DNA of 14,664 bases. It comes from JAZNOL01 sp045580815. GTDB taxonomy: Bacteria > Bacillota > Clostridia > RUG12999. Both the position numbers and the translations under genes were made by a program. The stretch covers positions 1-14,664 of the forward strand of contig JAZNOL010000103.1 of assembly GCA_045580815.1 (NCBI GenBank), written 5' to 3'. The notes below the pieces were generated by a model. That model was not told where the DNA came from. It did not search any database and saw nothing but the letters and a program-made list of their open reading frames with translations. Below, one piece after another: positions 1-6,670 of this stretch (within the stretch, counting starts at the first letter, position 1; the number at the start of each line of letters is the position of its first letter).

Positions 1-177
1 CGGGGACACCGCATCGTTATCTATAATATGAATTTCACCGATGCCGCTGCGAACCAATGCTTCTGCCGCATATCCGCCCACGCCGCCGATGCCGAAAACC
101 GCAACCTTTGCGTTTTCAAGCTTTTGCATGGCTTCCTCGCCAAGCAGCATTCCGGTTCTTGAAAAAATACGTTTCAT
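1..177 (-). CDS. tcdA: TcdA-like ThiF/MoeB-family tRNA threonylcarbamoyladenosine dehydratase, N-terminal part
   Basis: Only the first 59 residues are in the window; the rest lies beyond base 1. The protein opens with MKRIFSRTGMLLGEEAMQKL and then a Rossmann nucleotide-binding stretch, VAVFGIGGVGGYAAEALVRS, followed by IHIIDNDAV. The GxGGVG loop and downstream DND are typical of E1-like ThiF/MoeB/HesA enzymes. The FSR-x-GMLLGEEAMQKLENAKVAVFG start is what I know from TcdA (CsdL/YgdL), which uses ATP to cyclise t6A37 to ct6A37 in tRNA. The start is supported by an AGGAG at about 186-190 on the minus strand. It follows the XRE gene by 23 nt on the same strand, so co-transcription is likely. Without the C-terminus, MoeB or another ThiF-family member cannot be fully excluded. 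Confidence 0.82.
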   Translation of the reverse strand, partial: MKRIFSRTGMLLGEEAMQKLENAKVAVFGIGGVGGYAAEALVRSGIGEIHIIDNDAVSP

Positions 178-200
178 TTGTATGCTCCTGTTCAATTATT

Positions 201-620
201 TTAAATTAATGTCACTAGCTGTTTTTCTTCAAGCATATCATCTGTCTGATACACGTTCATTTTGTGGGTTATACCAAAAATAATTATACTGTCACGTTTA
301 TCTCTTGCATCCAACACTGCAAATTTTGATATCCTAAGCAACAGCTGAGTTTCTTCAAGTGACAGGTTCATGCCAAATGCTATAGAAATCAGAATGTCCC
401 GTGACGGCTTTCTCTCACCGCTAAATATTTTATATACATATTCCCCAACGCCAGACTCTTTGACTATGTCTGATATATACAAATTTTTTATTTTTGCCAT
501 GTCGTTAAGATATTCTGAAAATGTTTGAGTTATAAGCTTATTCTCATGAGTTTTAAAAAAAGCTTCAATATCCGATGCGTTTTTTAAATCCTGCAATAAC
601 TCCTCTGTAATTGTTTTCAT
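201..620 (-). CDS. XRE-family helix-turn-helix regulator paired with a Ser/Thr kinase
   Basis: A 139-residue protein with a Cro/C1-type DNA-binding domain at about residues 35-95. The recognition region reads ISDIVKESGVGEYVYKIFSG and is followed by KPSRDILISIAFGMNLSLEE. A short alpha-helical N-terminal extension precedes the domain, and a C-terminal segment (RDSIIIFGITHKMNVYQTDD) follows it. I recall this HTH-plus-RDxIIIF tail arrangement from Clostridia, often next to membrane Ser/Thr kinases, as here. An upstream TTG at 624-626 is in frame, but GGAGG at 628-632 is 7 nt from the ATG at 618-620 and only 1 nt from the TTG, so the ATG is chosen. The gene diverges from the kinase with overlapping promoters, so repression of both genes is likely (inference). 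It could also be a phosphorylation target of the kinase. Confidence 0.85.
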   Translation of the reverse strand: MKTITEELLQDLKNASDIEAFFKTHENKLITQTFSEYLNDMAKIKNLYISDIVKESGVGEYVYKIFSGERKPSRDILISIAFGMNLSLEETQLLLRISKFAVLDARDKRDSIIIFGITHKMNVYQTDDMLEEKQLVTLI

Positions 621-648
621 TGACAAGCCTCCACACTTTTGTTATAAT
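620..648 (+). promoter_or_regulatory. Consensus sigma-A promoter of the kinase gene
   Basis: TTGACA (620-625), a 17-bp spacer and TATAAT (643-648) match the housekeeping consensus at all twelve positions. Transcription would begin near 655 and give a leader of about 39 nt with an AGAGGGTG ribosome binding site at 679-686. The -35 box touches the start codon of the divergent XRE gene. Confidence 0.85.
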
Positions 649-650
649 CT

Positions 651-679
651 ATTATATACCATATTAACGAAATATGCAA
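651..679 (-). promoter_or_regulatory. Promoter of the XRE regulator gene
   Basis: On the minus strand, TTGCAT (674-679) is followed by a 17-bp spacer and a perfect TATAAT (651-656). The predicted start, near 644, falls inside the -10 box of the kinase promoter. The two divergent promoters therefore overlap and probably exclude each other. Confidence 0.75.
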
Positions 680-693
680 GAGGGTGTTGAAAA

Positions 694-2256
694 ATGTTTG
701 ACCCAAGCCTGACAAAAGAGATTAAAATCATTGGCAAAAGTGACAGACAGACAATTTCACTTGTTGAGCACGCAGACGGCAAAATTTACTTAAAACGTAC
801 AATAAACAGTGATAAACGCGAAATATACAAAACTCTTCAAAAAGCAAAAAATCCGTCAATTCCGCAAATATATTATATTGGCTTTGACGGTGCAACAACA
901 GTTTATGAGCAGTATATTGACGGCATTTCTTTGACGAATTTTATTGACTGCGGCAATATTTTTACAAAAAAACAGATACTTTTTATAGCAAAACAAATTT
1001 TATCTGCACTTCGTGAGCTTCATGAGCTGCAAATAATACACAGAGATATAAAACCCGACAACATTCTCATTGACAAATCAAACCACGTATGGCTTATAGA
1101 TTACGATATTGCTCGTATATACCGCAATGCTGTACGCAAAGATACAGAAATAAACGGTACCTTCGGATATGCACCCATAGAGCAGTACGGTATGCTTCCG
1201 ACAGATTTTAAAACCGACATATACTCTTTTGGCGCAACATTAAAAACACTTCTTGACCATTCAAAAACAAAAGGATATTTATGCAAAATAGCAGAAAAAT
1301 GCAAACGGCTTGACCCGTCACAGCGTTACAGTAGTGTGGATGAAGTAATAAAATCCATCTCTGTTCAATCAATAAAATATCCTTTGGCAACCGTATCAGT
1401 ATTAGTTATTTTGGCAATTGCTGTTATCTTATTTATGCCCACAAAATCCCGTACACCTCAGACTACACACCATAATATCACAAACACCGCCGAAAACAAT
1501 TCTGCCACAGAATCAAGCAAGCAAAAGCCGGCGGAGGCTCAGTCTGCCGAAAGCGTTACTTCTCCCTCTGACAGTAATTATTCCAACAGACAGCCGGATG
1601 TTAAATTGCCAAGCGAACCGGCAAACATGGCAACATCGGATTTTGACGGTGATTTCTACGGATTTGATTTTGGTGTTTCTGAAGCAAAATATCGCGAATA
1701 CTCTACATTTTCAAATGCGTGCATTTTCACAACCGATGTGCCGTGGGAACATTTATTTTTTATTGATGACATGAATAAAAAAGGACAAATCAAGCTTGGA
1801 ACAAACAATACTGTTATAGACGCAGATATAACGTTAAACAACGGTGAACTTACTGTAAACTTAAACGATGATAATGGGCATAGCTTTAGCCGACAGTTTA
1901 AGTACATTGACAGTTACGAATACACCCAATCCTACACAAAAAGCCTACGAAAAAATGCTGATTTTATCTGTTACGACTATGACGGTGACGGTGGAAAGGA
2001 ATTGCTTATTGGGCTGAATGAAGGTACCATGATCGGTGACGATGCAGAGTTTTTAAACTTTTTTAATTACTGCATCGGGTGGTGTGTCAAATACGATGAA
2101 AACAACGGATTTAAACTGTGCGACGGCGAGATGTTTTCAAAAGATTATTCTTTTTGGATTAACAGTAAAATCAACAAAGTAAATGTACCCTGGGAAGATT
2201 TTAGCGATGTTACTGGTTATGTTCTGGAAGACAACCAGATTAAAGGTATTTATTAA
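694..2256 (+). CDS. Transmembrane Ser/Thr protein kinase with extracellular DxDGDG-type domain
   Basis: A 520-residue protein. Residues 10-222 are a compact Hanks-type kinase domain. It has a likely ATP-binding K34, catalytic loop HRDIKPDN (116-123), metal-binding D136, activation segment GTFGYAPIEQYG (155-166), IYSFGATL (176-183) and DPSQRY (207-212). No canonical GxGxxG loop is visible, and the DFG motif reads D136-Y137-D138. One hydrophobic span (about 229-248) follows, then a Ser/Thr/Pro/Gln-rich linker (250-312) and an outer domain of about 200 residues. That domain contains YDYDGDGGKELLIG (427-440), which resembles calcium-binding FG-GAP/VCBS-type loops. The layout suggests an outer sensor controlling a cytoplasmic kinase. 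No PASTA repeats are seen, so it is not a standard PrkC/PknB. The ligand and substrates are unknown. The gene diverges from the XRE gene, and the ATG follows AGAGGGTG. Confidence 0.9.
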   Translation: MFDPSLTKEIKIIGKSDRQTISLVEHADGKIYLKRTINSDKREIYKTLQKAKNPSIPQIYYIGFDGATTVYEQYIDGISLTNFIDCGNIFTKKQILFIAKQILSALRELHELQIIHRDIKPDNILIDKSNHVWLIDYDIARIYRNAVRKDTEINGTFGYAPIEQYGMLPTDFKTDIYSFGATLKTLLDHSKTKGYLCKIAEKCKRLDPSQRYSSVDEVIKSISVQSIKYPLATVSVLVILAIAVILFMPTKSRTPQTTHHNITNTAENNSATESSKQKPAEAQSAESVTSPSDSNYSNRQPDVKLPSEPANMATSDFDGDFYGFDFGVSEAKYREYSTFSNACIFTTDVPWEHLFFIDDMNKKGQIKLGTNNTVIDADITLNNGELTVNLNDDNGHSFSRQFKYIDSYEYTQSYTKSLRKNADFICYDYDGDGGKELLIGLNEGTMIGDDAEFLNFFNYCIGWCVKYDENNGFKLCDGEMFSKDYSFWINSKINKVNVPWEDFSDVTGYVLEDNQIKGIY

Positions 2257-2274
2257 AAATTAGACAATTTGTCC

Positions 2275-2323
2275 AAGACTTTTAATGTAATTGGTGGTAT
2301 AATTACATTAAAAGTCTTTTTTT
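2275..2323 (+). terminator. Strong intrinsic terminator after the kinase gene
   Basis: A perfect 18-bp inverted repeat (2275-2292 with 2301-2318) encloses an 8-nt loop and ends in a run of seven T (2317-2323). It starts 18 nt after the kinase stop codon. The stem is unusually long and free of mismatches. Confidence 0.9.
2295..2303 (+). promoter_or_regulatory. Extended -10 promoter element inside the terminator loop
   Basis: TGGTATAAT is a perfect extended -10 element. It lies across the loop and the first bases of the right arm of the terminator hairpin. The hexamer 17 bp upstream (AAGACT, 2275-2280) is a poor -35, but extended -10 promoters tolerate this. It would start transcripts near 2310 for the gene at 2345, which otherwise has no promoter after the terminator. 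Confidence 0.5.
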
Positions 2324-2344
2324 GTATTTTTATGGAGGTTTATC

Positions 2345-2881
2345 ATGCTGTTTGAACTTAAAAATTTCTTTTTAGGCAAATCTGAAATAATATGCTATAA
2401 TTCTGACACACAAATAATTTTAAAATTTAAAGAAATCCGTGCCGAGTACCCGTTTTTATTCTGCAAGGATGAAAAACACCAATATATTATCAACGGTGAA
2501 ACCGGAGAAATAATTTATAAAAAAGAATATACCGCTTACAGCGAATCGTATTTTTGTTATTGCGGCAATACAGACAACGGATTTGCCTTTTTCGATGCAA
2601 AATACAGTACATATTTATACCCCGAAAAAACAGGCTACAAATGTCACGACAAAATTTTTATCTCTCCTGTTGTTATAAACAAAAGAAACGTTGCAAATAT
2701 AACAGAAGACGAAGCCGGCATCGGAGTTATTGATGCCTATGGCAACAATATTTTTGAAAATCTTTATGATTCTGTAGCTATGGAACTGAAAATAACCGTT
2801 TTAAACGGAAATATAAAAACAGAAAAAACAATCCCTGTTTTACAGCATACAACCGAAAACAGGGACACTTCCAAACAATAA
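2345..2881 (+). CDS. Small WG-repeat-like protein of unknown function
   Basis: A 178-residue protein with no signal peptide, no membrane span and no catalytic motif that I can see. It contains beta-rich, repeat-like segments: YIINGETGEIIYKKEYTAYS (47-66), GFAFFDAKYSTYLYPEKTGY (79-98) and, clearest, GIGVIDAYGNNIFENLYDSV (125-144). The last matches the WG beta-repeat pattern (G-hydrophobic-ID-x-x-G-x-x-hydrophobic-x-x-x-YD), although the Trp of the name is absent. The start is fixed by GGAGG at 2334-2338, 6 nt before the ATG. It lies between the kinase terminator and a convergent ribbon-helix-helix gene whose stop codon is only 12 nt away. A cytoplasmic binding or scaffold role would fit other WG proteins, but this is a guess; the WG assignment itself is moderate. 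Confidence 0.7.
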   Translation: MLFELKNFFLGKSEIICYNSDTQIILKFKEIRAEYPFLFCKDEKHQYIINGETGEIIYKKEYTAYSESYFCYCGNTDNGFAFFDAKYSTYLYPEKTGYKCHDKIFISPVVINKRNVANITEDEAGIGVIDAYGNNIFENLYDSVAMELKITVLNGNIKTEKTIPVLQHTTENRDTSKQ

Positions 2882-2893
2882 ATTTACCGTTTA

Positions 2894-3058
2894 TTATTTT
2901 TCGTTTAAATGCTCAAGTGCAAATTCACAGCACTGAATTACAAGCTGATTAAACGAAATACCTTTTTCACTGGCAATTTTGCTTATTTGCTCAATCAATT
3001 CATCGGGCATTCTTACTGTGCGGTTTGAGCTTGTTGGCTTTTTTATAATAAAATCCAT
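2894..3058 (-). CDS. Arc/CopG-like ribbon-helix-helix DNA-binding protein
   Basis: A 54-residue protein, MDFIIKKPTSS followed by NRTVRMPDELIEQISKIASE and GISFNQLVIQCCEFALEHL. The short beta strand (NRTVRMP) followed by two amphipathic helices is the ribbon-helix-helix fold, which binds DNA as a dimer through the strand pair. The same frame is open further upstream to 3100, but GGAGGTG ends a few bases before the ATG at 3056-3058, so the short form is chosen. It points away from the zinc-ribbon operon and converges on the WG-like gene. It could control the neighbouring promoter at 3148-3176. No toxin partner is adjacent, so a plain regulator is more likely than an antitoxin. Confidence 0.82.
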   Translation of the reverse strand: MDFIIKKPTSSNRTVRMPDELIEQISKIASEKGISFNQLVIQCCEFALEHLNEK

Positions 3059-3147
3059 TTTAACACCTCCGTATAGTAATATTTTAACCGATTTTAACAA
3101 TTAAAGCTATAGTCAAAAAAATATTCATAAATTAAATTAAAAAATAG

Positions 3148-3176
3148 TTGCAATTTGTAAAATTGTGTGATATAAT
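3148..3176 (+). promoter_or_regulatory. Promoter of the zinc-ribbon protein operon, with overlapping inverted repeat
   Basis: TTGCAA (3148-3153), a 17-bp spacer and TATAAT (3171-3176) with an upstream TG give an extended -10 promoter. Transcription would start near 3183. A perfect inverted repeat, CAATTT-GTA-AAATTG (3151-3165), overlaps the -35 box and is a plausible operator, perhaps for the divergent ribbon-helix-helix protein or the XRE regulator (inference). Confidence 0.75.
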
Positions 3177-3220
3177 AGGTACTGCAAAATAAATTTATAA
3201 AAAGCAAGGAGTGAAAAAAT

Positions 3221-3856
3221 ATGATTCTTTGTCCGAAATGCAAGAAATTAATTGACGATGATTCTGTATATTGTCCATACTGTGCTACGGAATTTCGCAC
3301 AGCTGGTAATTTTTTTAAAAAACAAGATGCTCGTGAAACACAGAAAAAAGCAAAATCAATAGTTACTGCATTGGCCGCTTTATTGATAGGTGTAATAGCA
3401 TTAACATATGTAGTCGAGTCAGGATGGCTTGATTTTGACAAATCCACTTCTCACGAAAAAAATACAAATGTTGCGGCATCCAACAAATCTGCTTCTTCCA
3501 AAGCAAACACCAATGTTCGGGCTGTACCGGAACCGGTAAATCTTCCGGATGAATTATTTTTCATGAGCGACCTGGATCCGAAAAAGAACAATGACGGCAC
3601 ATACTCTTTCCGTGGTCGTTTTACATCATATAAATTTTCGCCGTACAGCAATACACCTACTTTGTATATTACCGCTGTCAACGGCAGAGAGTTCAGTACA
3701 GGAGATACAAGTCTGTATTATCAAATGTATATAAATAATTCCGGAGAATACAGTGTGGTGTTAAGTGACATATTGTATGCACCGGCCCAAATAAGAGGAA
3801 TTATTTTTGAGTTTGTTTATGATAGAAACGGCAATTTTGTTACATTACGGCAGTGA
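3221..3856 (+). CDS. Zinc-ribbon, single-pass membrane protein with extracellular domain
   Basis: A 211-residue protein. The N-terminus is a treble-Cys zinc ribbon: CPKC (C4, C7) and CPYC (C18, C21). A short charged linker leads to one hydrophobic span at about 46-65 (SIVTALAALLIGVIALTYVV). A low-complexity Ser/Asn/Lys linker (70-102) and a beta-rich C-terminal domain of about 105 residues follow. This cytoplasmic-ribbon, TM, outer-domain layout is that of TcaA/YvbJ-type proteins of Gram-positive bacteria, though I see no specific match in the outer domain. The start follows AAGGAG at 3206-3211. It leads a co-directional series of ribbon and membrane proteins. The function is unknown; an envelope sensor or adaptor is likely. 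Confidence 0.82.
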   Translation: MILCPKCKKLIDDDSVYCPYCATEFRTAGNFFKKQDARETQKKAKSIVTALAALLIGVIALTYVVESGWLDFDKSTSHEKNTNVAASNKSASSKANTNVRAVPEPVNLPDELFFMSDLDPKKNNDGTYSFRGRFTSYKFSPYSNTPTLYITAVNGREFSTGDTSLYYQMYINNSGEYSVVLSDILYAPAQIRGIIFEFVYDRNGNFVTLRQ

Positions 3857-3888
3857 TGGTACCATAAAAAGCAACTCTACTTCCGTCT

Positions 3889-3916
3889 AAATAACGAACA
3901 TTCTGCGGTTATTTTT
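3889..3916 (+). terminator. Possible weak terminator downstream of the first zinc-ribbon gene
   Basis: AAATAAC (3889-3895) pairs with GTTATTT (3908-3914) around a 12-nt loop and is followed by TT-CTT. The stem is short and AT-rich, so readthrough is expected. The rest of the 165-nt gap (3857-4021) shows no convincing promoter. Confidence 0.3.
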
Positions 3917-4021
3917 CTTAATTAGCGTTATACCCTACATACACTGACATTAGTGCATTTTTTATAAACACAACATTTATTTTCATATTACCTTACAAAC
4001 ACAAGAAAAGGAGGTGTTTTT

Positions 4022-5647
4022 ATGTTTTGCTCTAAATGTGGCACACAAAACGCAGATGACTCGGTGTTCTGCTTATATTGCGGATGTCGCATCAGCACTG
4101 CACCACTTGTTTCTGTAACAGCAGATTTGCCTGTGCCTGCACAAGAGGAGTCTGCAGATTATGACAACAGCTTAACTAAAAAACGCCTGCCACGTAATTT
4201 GACCTTGATTCTCGGGTCAATAGCCGCCGTACTGATATGTCTTACGGTATTTCTGGCATTTTACATAAACAGGTCTGACGGAATATCCGTCATAACAATG
4301 CGTAGCATTTTAAGGGATTGCGGATATCCCGAAAGTGCACTTAAAACTTTAAAAGTAGAACACGTAATTAAATTAAATCAATCAAATACGTCGTCCGACA
4401 ACACAAAGCTTGCCTTAATCAGCACCAAAACAAATGAAAAAACCGTGTATGATATCAAGATAGTTGATACCGAAGAAAAAAAGGCTGTGGATGTAGAGTT
4501 TTCCTACGAGCCTCTTAATAAAGTTATGGTCGCATTGTTTGAAGGTGATAAAAACACAAATAAACAGAACGCTGAAAACATAGCCTCATATATTGATATG
4601 TACGGTGCATCCTGTTTTGACTATGATGACAATTGCATAAGCTATCTTCGGTTTGCAACCGGTAAAGATGGTTTTATTTCTACTGCCGTCGCTCAACGTA
4701 CTATTACGGAAACTATGCAGCCGGCACATATACATTTGCCTGAAAATTTCACTGTTATTTTTGAAAAAGATAACGCCAATCCTATGTATTATGCTTCATT
4801 ATCACTCGTTGAAACGTATAATTGGGAAGAAATTTTGCCGGAAAAATTATATTCAGATTGGAACTCAAATGCCGACAGCAGTGCACAAACGGCAATGTTG
4901 GAAAAATACGGAGAGGCATATGTAATGCAAGATATGTGGATAGCGGAAAATGTAAATTCACAAGCTGCCGGCACTTTTGACTCTAAAGAAACAATGAAAA
5001 CTGTGTTAACTTCTCCAACAGGAAGCCATACCGCACAAGGCGACAACACGAATAAAGAGCCTATAAAAACAACAATTGTTTATAAAATTAATGATAGTTC
5101 AACATCACAAAAAAATATTAAGGACAATCTCATACGCACCGCTAAAAAGCAGGGATATTCAACAGCGGCGGTTATTTCAAAAAAAGGTGGAATACTTGAA
5201 GTTATAATTCCGGGAGAAAAAGATTTGGATACGGCAGCAGAAAAACTTAAAGACAGTATGCCGTTTACAATCACAAATGCAGAAACCGGGAAAGTAATAC
5301 TTACAGAAAATGATTTAATAGAAAAAAAGTGGTATTGGACGATGCCGGTTGACAATAATCCGGATGATGAATGCAAAATTTTACTTAAACTGACAGACAG
5401 CGGATTTAAAAAACTTAAAAGTACAGCATCTGCTGATTCAAGCAACTCCAACTCAAAAGTCAACATAGTAGTCGGAGATGCATATCTGACAAAAAAAGCT
5501 CCTATACGAGAAATTTCTGACTATGATAAGGCACTTCTTATCGGCGGATTTAAGGAATCTATGTTTAAAAAAGATTCTGGTTTTCGAAATGCTTTGACTA
5601 ATGCAATACGTAACACTATACCACTGGAGCTTGTGGAAATACGGTAA
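4022..5647 (+). CDS. Zinc-ribbon membrane protein with C-terminal SecD-P1-like extracellular domain
   Basis: A 541-residue protein. The zinc ribbon uses C3, C6, C17 and C20 (MFCSKCGTQ...VFCLYCG), and one membrane span lies at about 60-82. An uncharacterised middle region (90-345) contains the segment FTVIFEKDNANPMYYASLSL. Residues about 350-541 resemble the first periplasmic domain of the SecD translocase subunit. This shows in an early TIVYKINDSS strand, helix NIKDNLIRTAKKQGYS, LEVIIPGEKDLDTAAEKL (SecD: I-x-V-x-LPG-x-KD), GKVILTENDL, a long insertion, IVVGDAYLTKKAPIREI, and a final NAIRNTIPLELVEIR (SecD: L-x-x-G-ALP-x-x-L-x-x-xEE). The protein ends where SecD would enter its second membrane helix, so it is a free-standing P1 module, not a translocase. 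The start is supported by AAGGAGGTG at 4008-4016. A role in binding an exported polypeptide or envelope ligand is inference. Confidence 0.85.
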   Translation: MFCSKCGTQNADDSVFCLYCGCRISTAPLVSVTADLPVPAQEESADYDNSLTKKRLPRNLTLILGSIAAVLICLTVFLAFYINRSDGISVITMRSILRDCGYPESALKTLKVEHVIKLNQSNTSSDNTKLALISTKTNEKTVYDIKIVDTEEKKAVDVEFSYEPLNKVMVALFEGDKNTNKQNAENIASYIDMYGASCFDYDDNCISYLRFATGKDGFISTAVAQRTITETMQPAHIHLPENFTVIFEKDNANPMYYASLSLVETYNWEEILPEKLYSDWNSNADSSAQTAMLEKYGEAYVMQDMWIAENVNSQAAGTFDSKETMKTVLTSPTGSHTAQGDNTNKEPIKTTIVYKINDSSTSQKNIKDNLIRTAKKQGYSTAAVISKKGGILEVIIPGEKDLDTAAEKLKDSMPFTITNAETGKVILTENDLIEKKWYWTMPVDNNPDDECKILLKLTDSGFKKLKSTASADSSNSNSKVNIVVGDAYLTKKAPIREISDYDKALLIGGFKESMFKKDSGFRNALTNAIRNTIPLELVEIR

Positions 5648-5693
5648 ATTATTACTGCTTTGCAGAAATAATATTAAAAAAGGAGGATATATA

Positions 5694-6077
5694 ATGGGCA
5701 ATGTACTGTTAATGAAAGACGAGCAAATTGTTTTTCAGCAACACGGAAATCTTAACGGAAAGGAGGGGGACGTTGTTTTAACCAATCAGCGATTATTTTT
5801 AAACGCTTCTTCTGCATTGCGAGCAGGATTAGGGTTTGGTTTAATCGGAGTTGCTGTCCATGCTGCAAAAACGGACGTATCTATAAATCTGAAGGATATA
5901 AGAGCCATCGGGCCAATGAACAAATCAGGTTTTGAAATTCTCATGAATGATAACAGCAGAATTAAAGGTGCTTTTTCAAAAGGAGTAGGATTACTTACCT
6001 TAACCGGAAAAGTATGTAGCAAAACTGATGCCCAGATGAGAGACCGTTTAGTGGAATATATATCAAAAAATATATAG
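5694..6077 (+). CDS. Bacterial PH/GRAM-like domain protein
   Basis: A 127-residue protein with the segment GDVVLTNQRLFL (25-36), the hallmark beta-strand pair of bacterial PH/GRAM-like domains (G-x-hydrophobic-x-LTNxRL). It continues through a hydrophobic middle (GLGFGLIGVAVHAA), SINLKDIRAIG (73-83) and a C-terminal helix (DRLVEYISKNI). Such domains bind lipids or peptides at the membrane face. No signal peptide is present. The open frame extends upstream into the previous gene, but AGGAGG at 5681-5686 places the start at 5694. It lies 46 nt after the SecD-like gene and 41 nt before the next zinc-ribbon gene, consistent with one operon. A cytoplasmic membrane-associated partner is the likeliest role. 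Confidence 0.78.
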   Translation: MGNVLLMKDEQIVFQQHGNLNGKEGDVVLTNQRLFLNASSALRAGLGFGLIGVAVHAAKTDVSINLKDIRAIGPMNKSGFEILMNDNSRIKGAFSKGVGLLTLTGKVCSKTDAQMRDRLVEYISKNI

Positions 6078-6118
6078 ATGTATATCTGAAAATAATGGTA
6101 GGAGGAAAATAAAAAATT

Positions 6119-6643
6119 ATGAAATATTGTGCAAAATGCGGAAAAAAACTGCCGGATGATTCGGTGTTTTGCAATGGCTGCGGGTATCATCAGTACGGTG
6201 GACAGCAGCCCTATGGCGGACAGCCCTCGCAGGCAGCATATAATCAGTATGCAGACAGAAACCTGTTAAACGAGCTGTCACACAGATATCAGATAAACGG
6301 CATTATATGGATAGTTGTAGCGGCTATTCAGCTATTTCTTGGTTTGTTCTTTTTCTGGATTTATCTGATTGTAGGCGGAATTAACATGGTGTGGGCAATA
6401 CAGGATATGAACTACAGCAAATCTGTTTTAAATAATCCTGTGGGAATTGTAGGCAAAGTACGACCGCTTACCAACCCGATAATCAGCCTGGTGTATAACG
6501 TGATGTTTGGCGGTATTATTGGTATTGCCGGTTCAATTTATTATCTTACAGGCATACGAAGCTTTGTTATGAATAACGAATCTGCCTTTGCCAGAATCGG
6601 AACCGAGTATACGAATAATATGTACAGAAGAAATAATTATTAA
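6119..6643 (+). CDS. Zinc-ribbon polytopic membrane protein
   Basis: A 174-residue protein. The N-terminal zinc ribbon has CAKC (C4, C7) and CNGC (C18, C21). A Gln/Gly/Tyr-rich linker (24-45, with QQPYGGQPS) follows, then hydrophobic spans at about 60-80, 82-95 and 120-147. A short polar tail ends in NNMYRRNNY. The ribbon and linker should face the cytoplasm. AGGAGG at 6100-6105 lies 13 nt before the ATG, a rather long spacing that may lower translation. No enzymatic motif is visible. It belongs with the neighbouring ribbon proteins, and the next gene, which places its ribbon at the other end, may be its partner. Confidence 0.82.
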   Translation: MKYCAKCGKKLPDDSVFCNGCGYHQYGGQQPYGGQPSQAAYNQYADRNLLNELSHRYQINGIIWIVVAAIQLFLGLFFFWIYLIVGGINMVWAIQDMNYSKSVLNNPVGIVGKVRPLTNPIISLVYNVMFGGIIGIAGSIYYLTGIRSFVMNNESAFARIGTEYTNNMYRRNNY

Positions 6644-6670
6644 TTAATTTTAAGAAAGCGAGAGGATTTT

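Noticed and set aside
2833..2864. Inverted repeat CCCTGTTTT / AAAACAGGG near the end of the WG-like gene
   Set aside because: It lies inside the coding sequence, has a 14-nt loop and is not followed by a T run, so it is probably chance and not a terminator.
2894..3058. Ribbon-helix-helix gene as the antitoxin of a toxin-antitoxin pair
   Set aside because: No small toxin-like gene is adjacent in the same direction; the nearest gene is convergent and does not resemble a toxin.
3094..3447. Minus-strand open frame of 117 codons over the first zinc-ribbon gene
   Set aside because: It is antisense to a gene with a clear zinc ribbon, TM span, promoter and ribosome site; its composition and lack of a ribosome site mark it as a shadow.
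3855..3866. Palindrome ATGGTACCAT overlapping a stop codon
   Set aside because: It is a short perfect palindrome without a loop or T run, expected by chance and with no supporting context.
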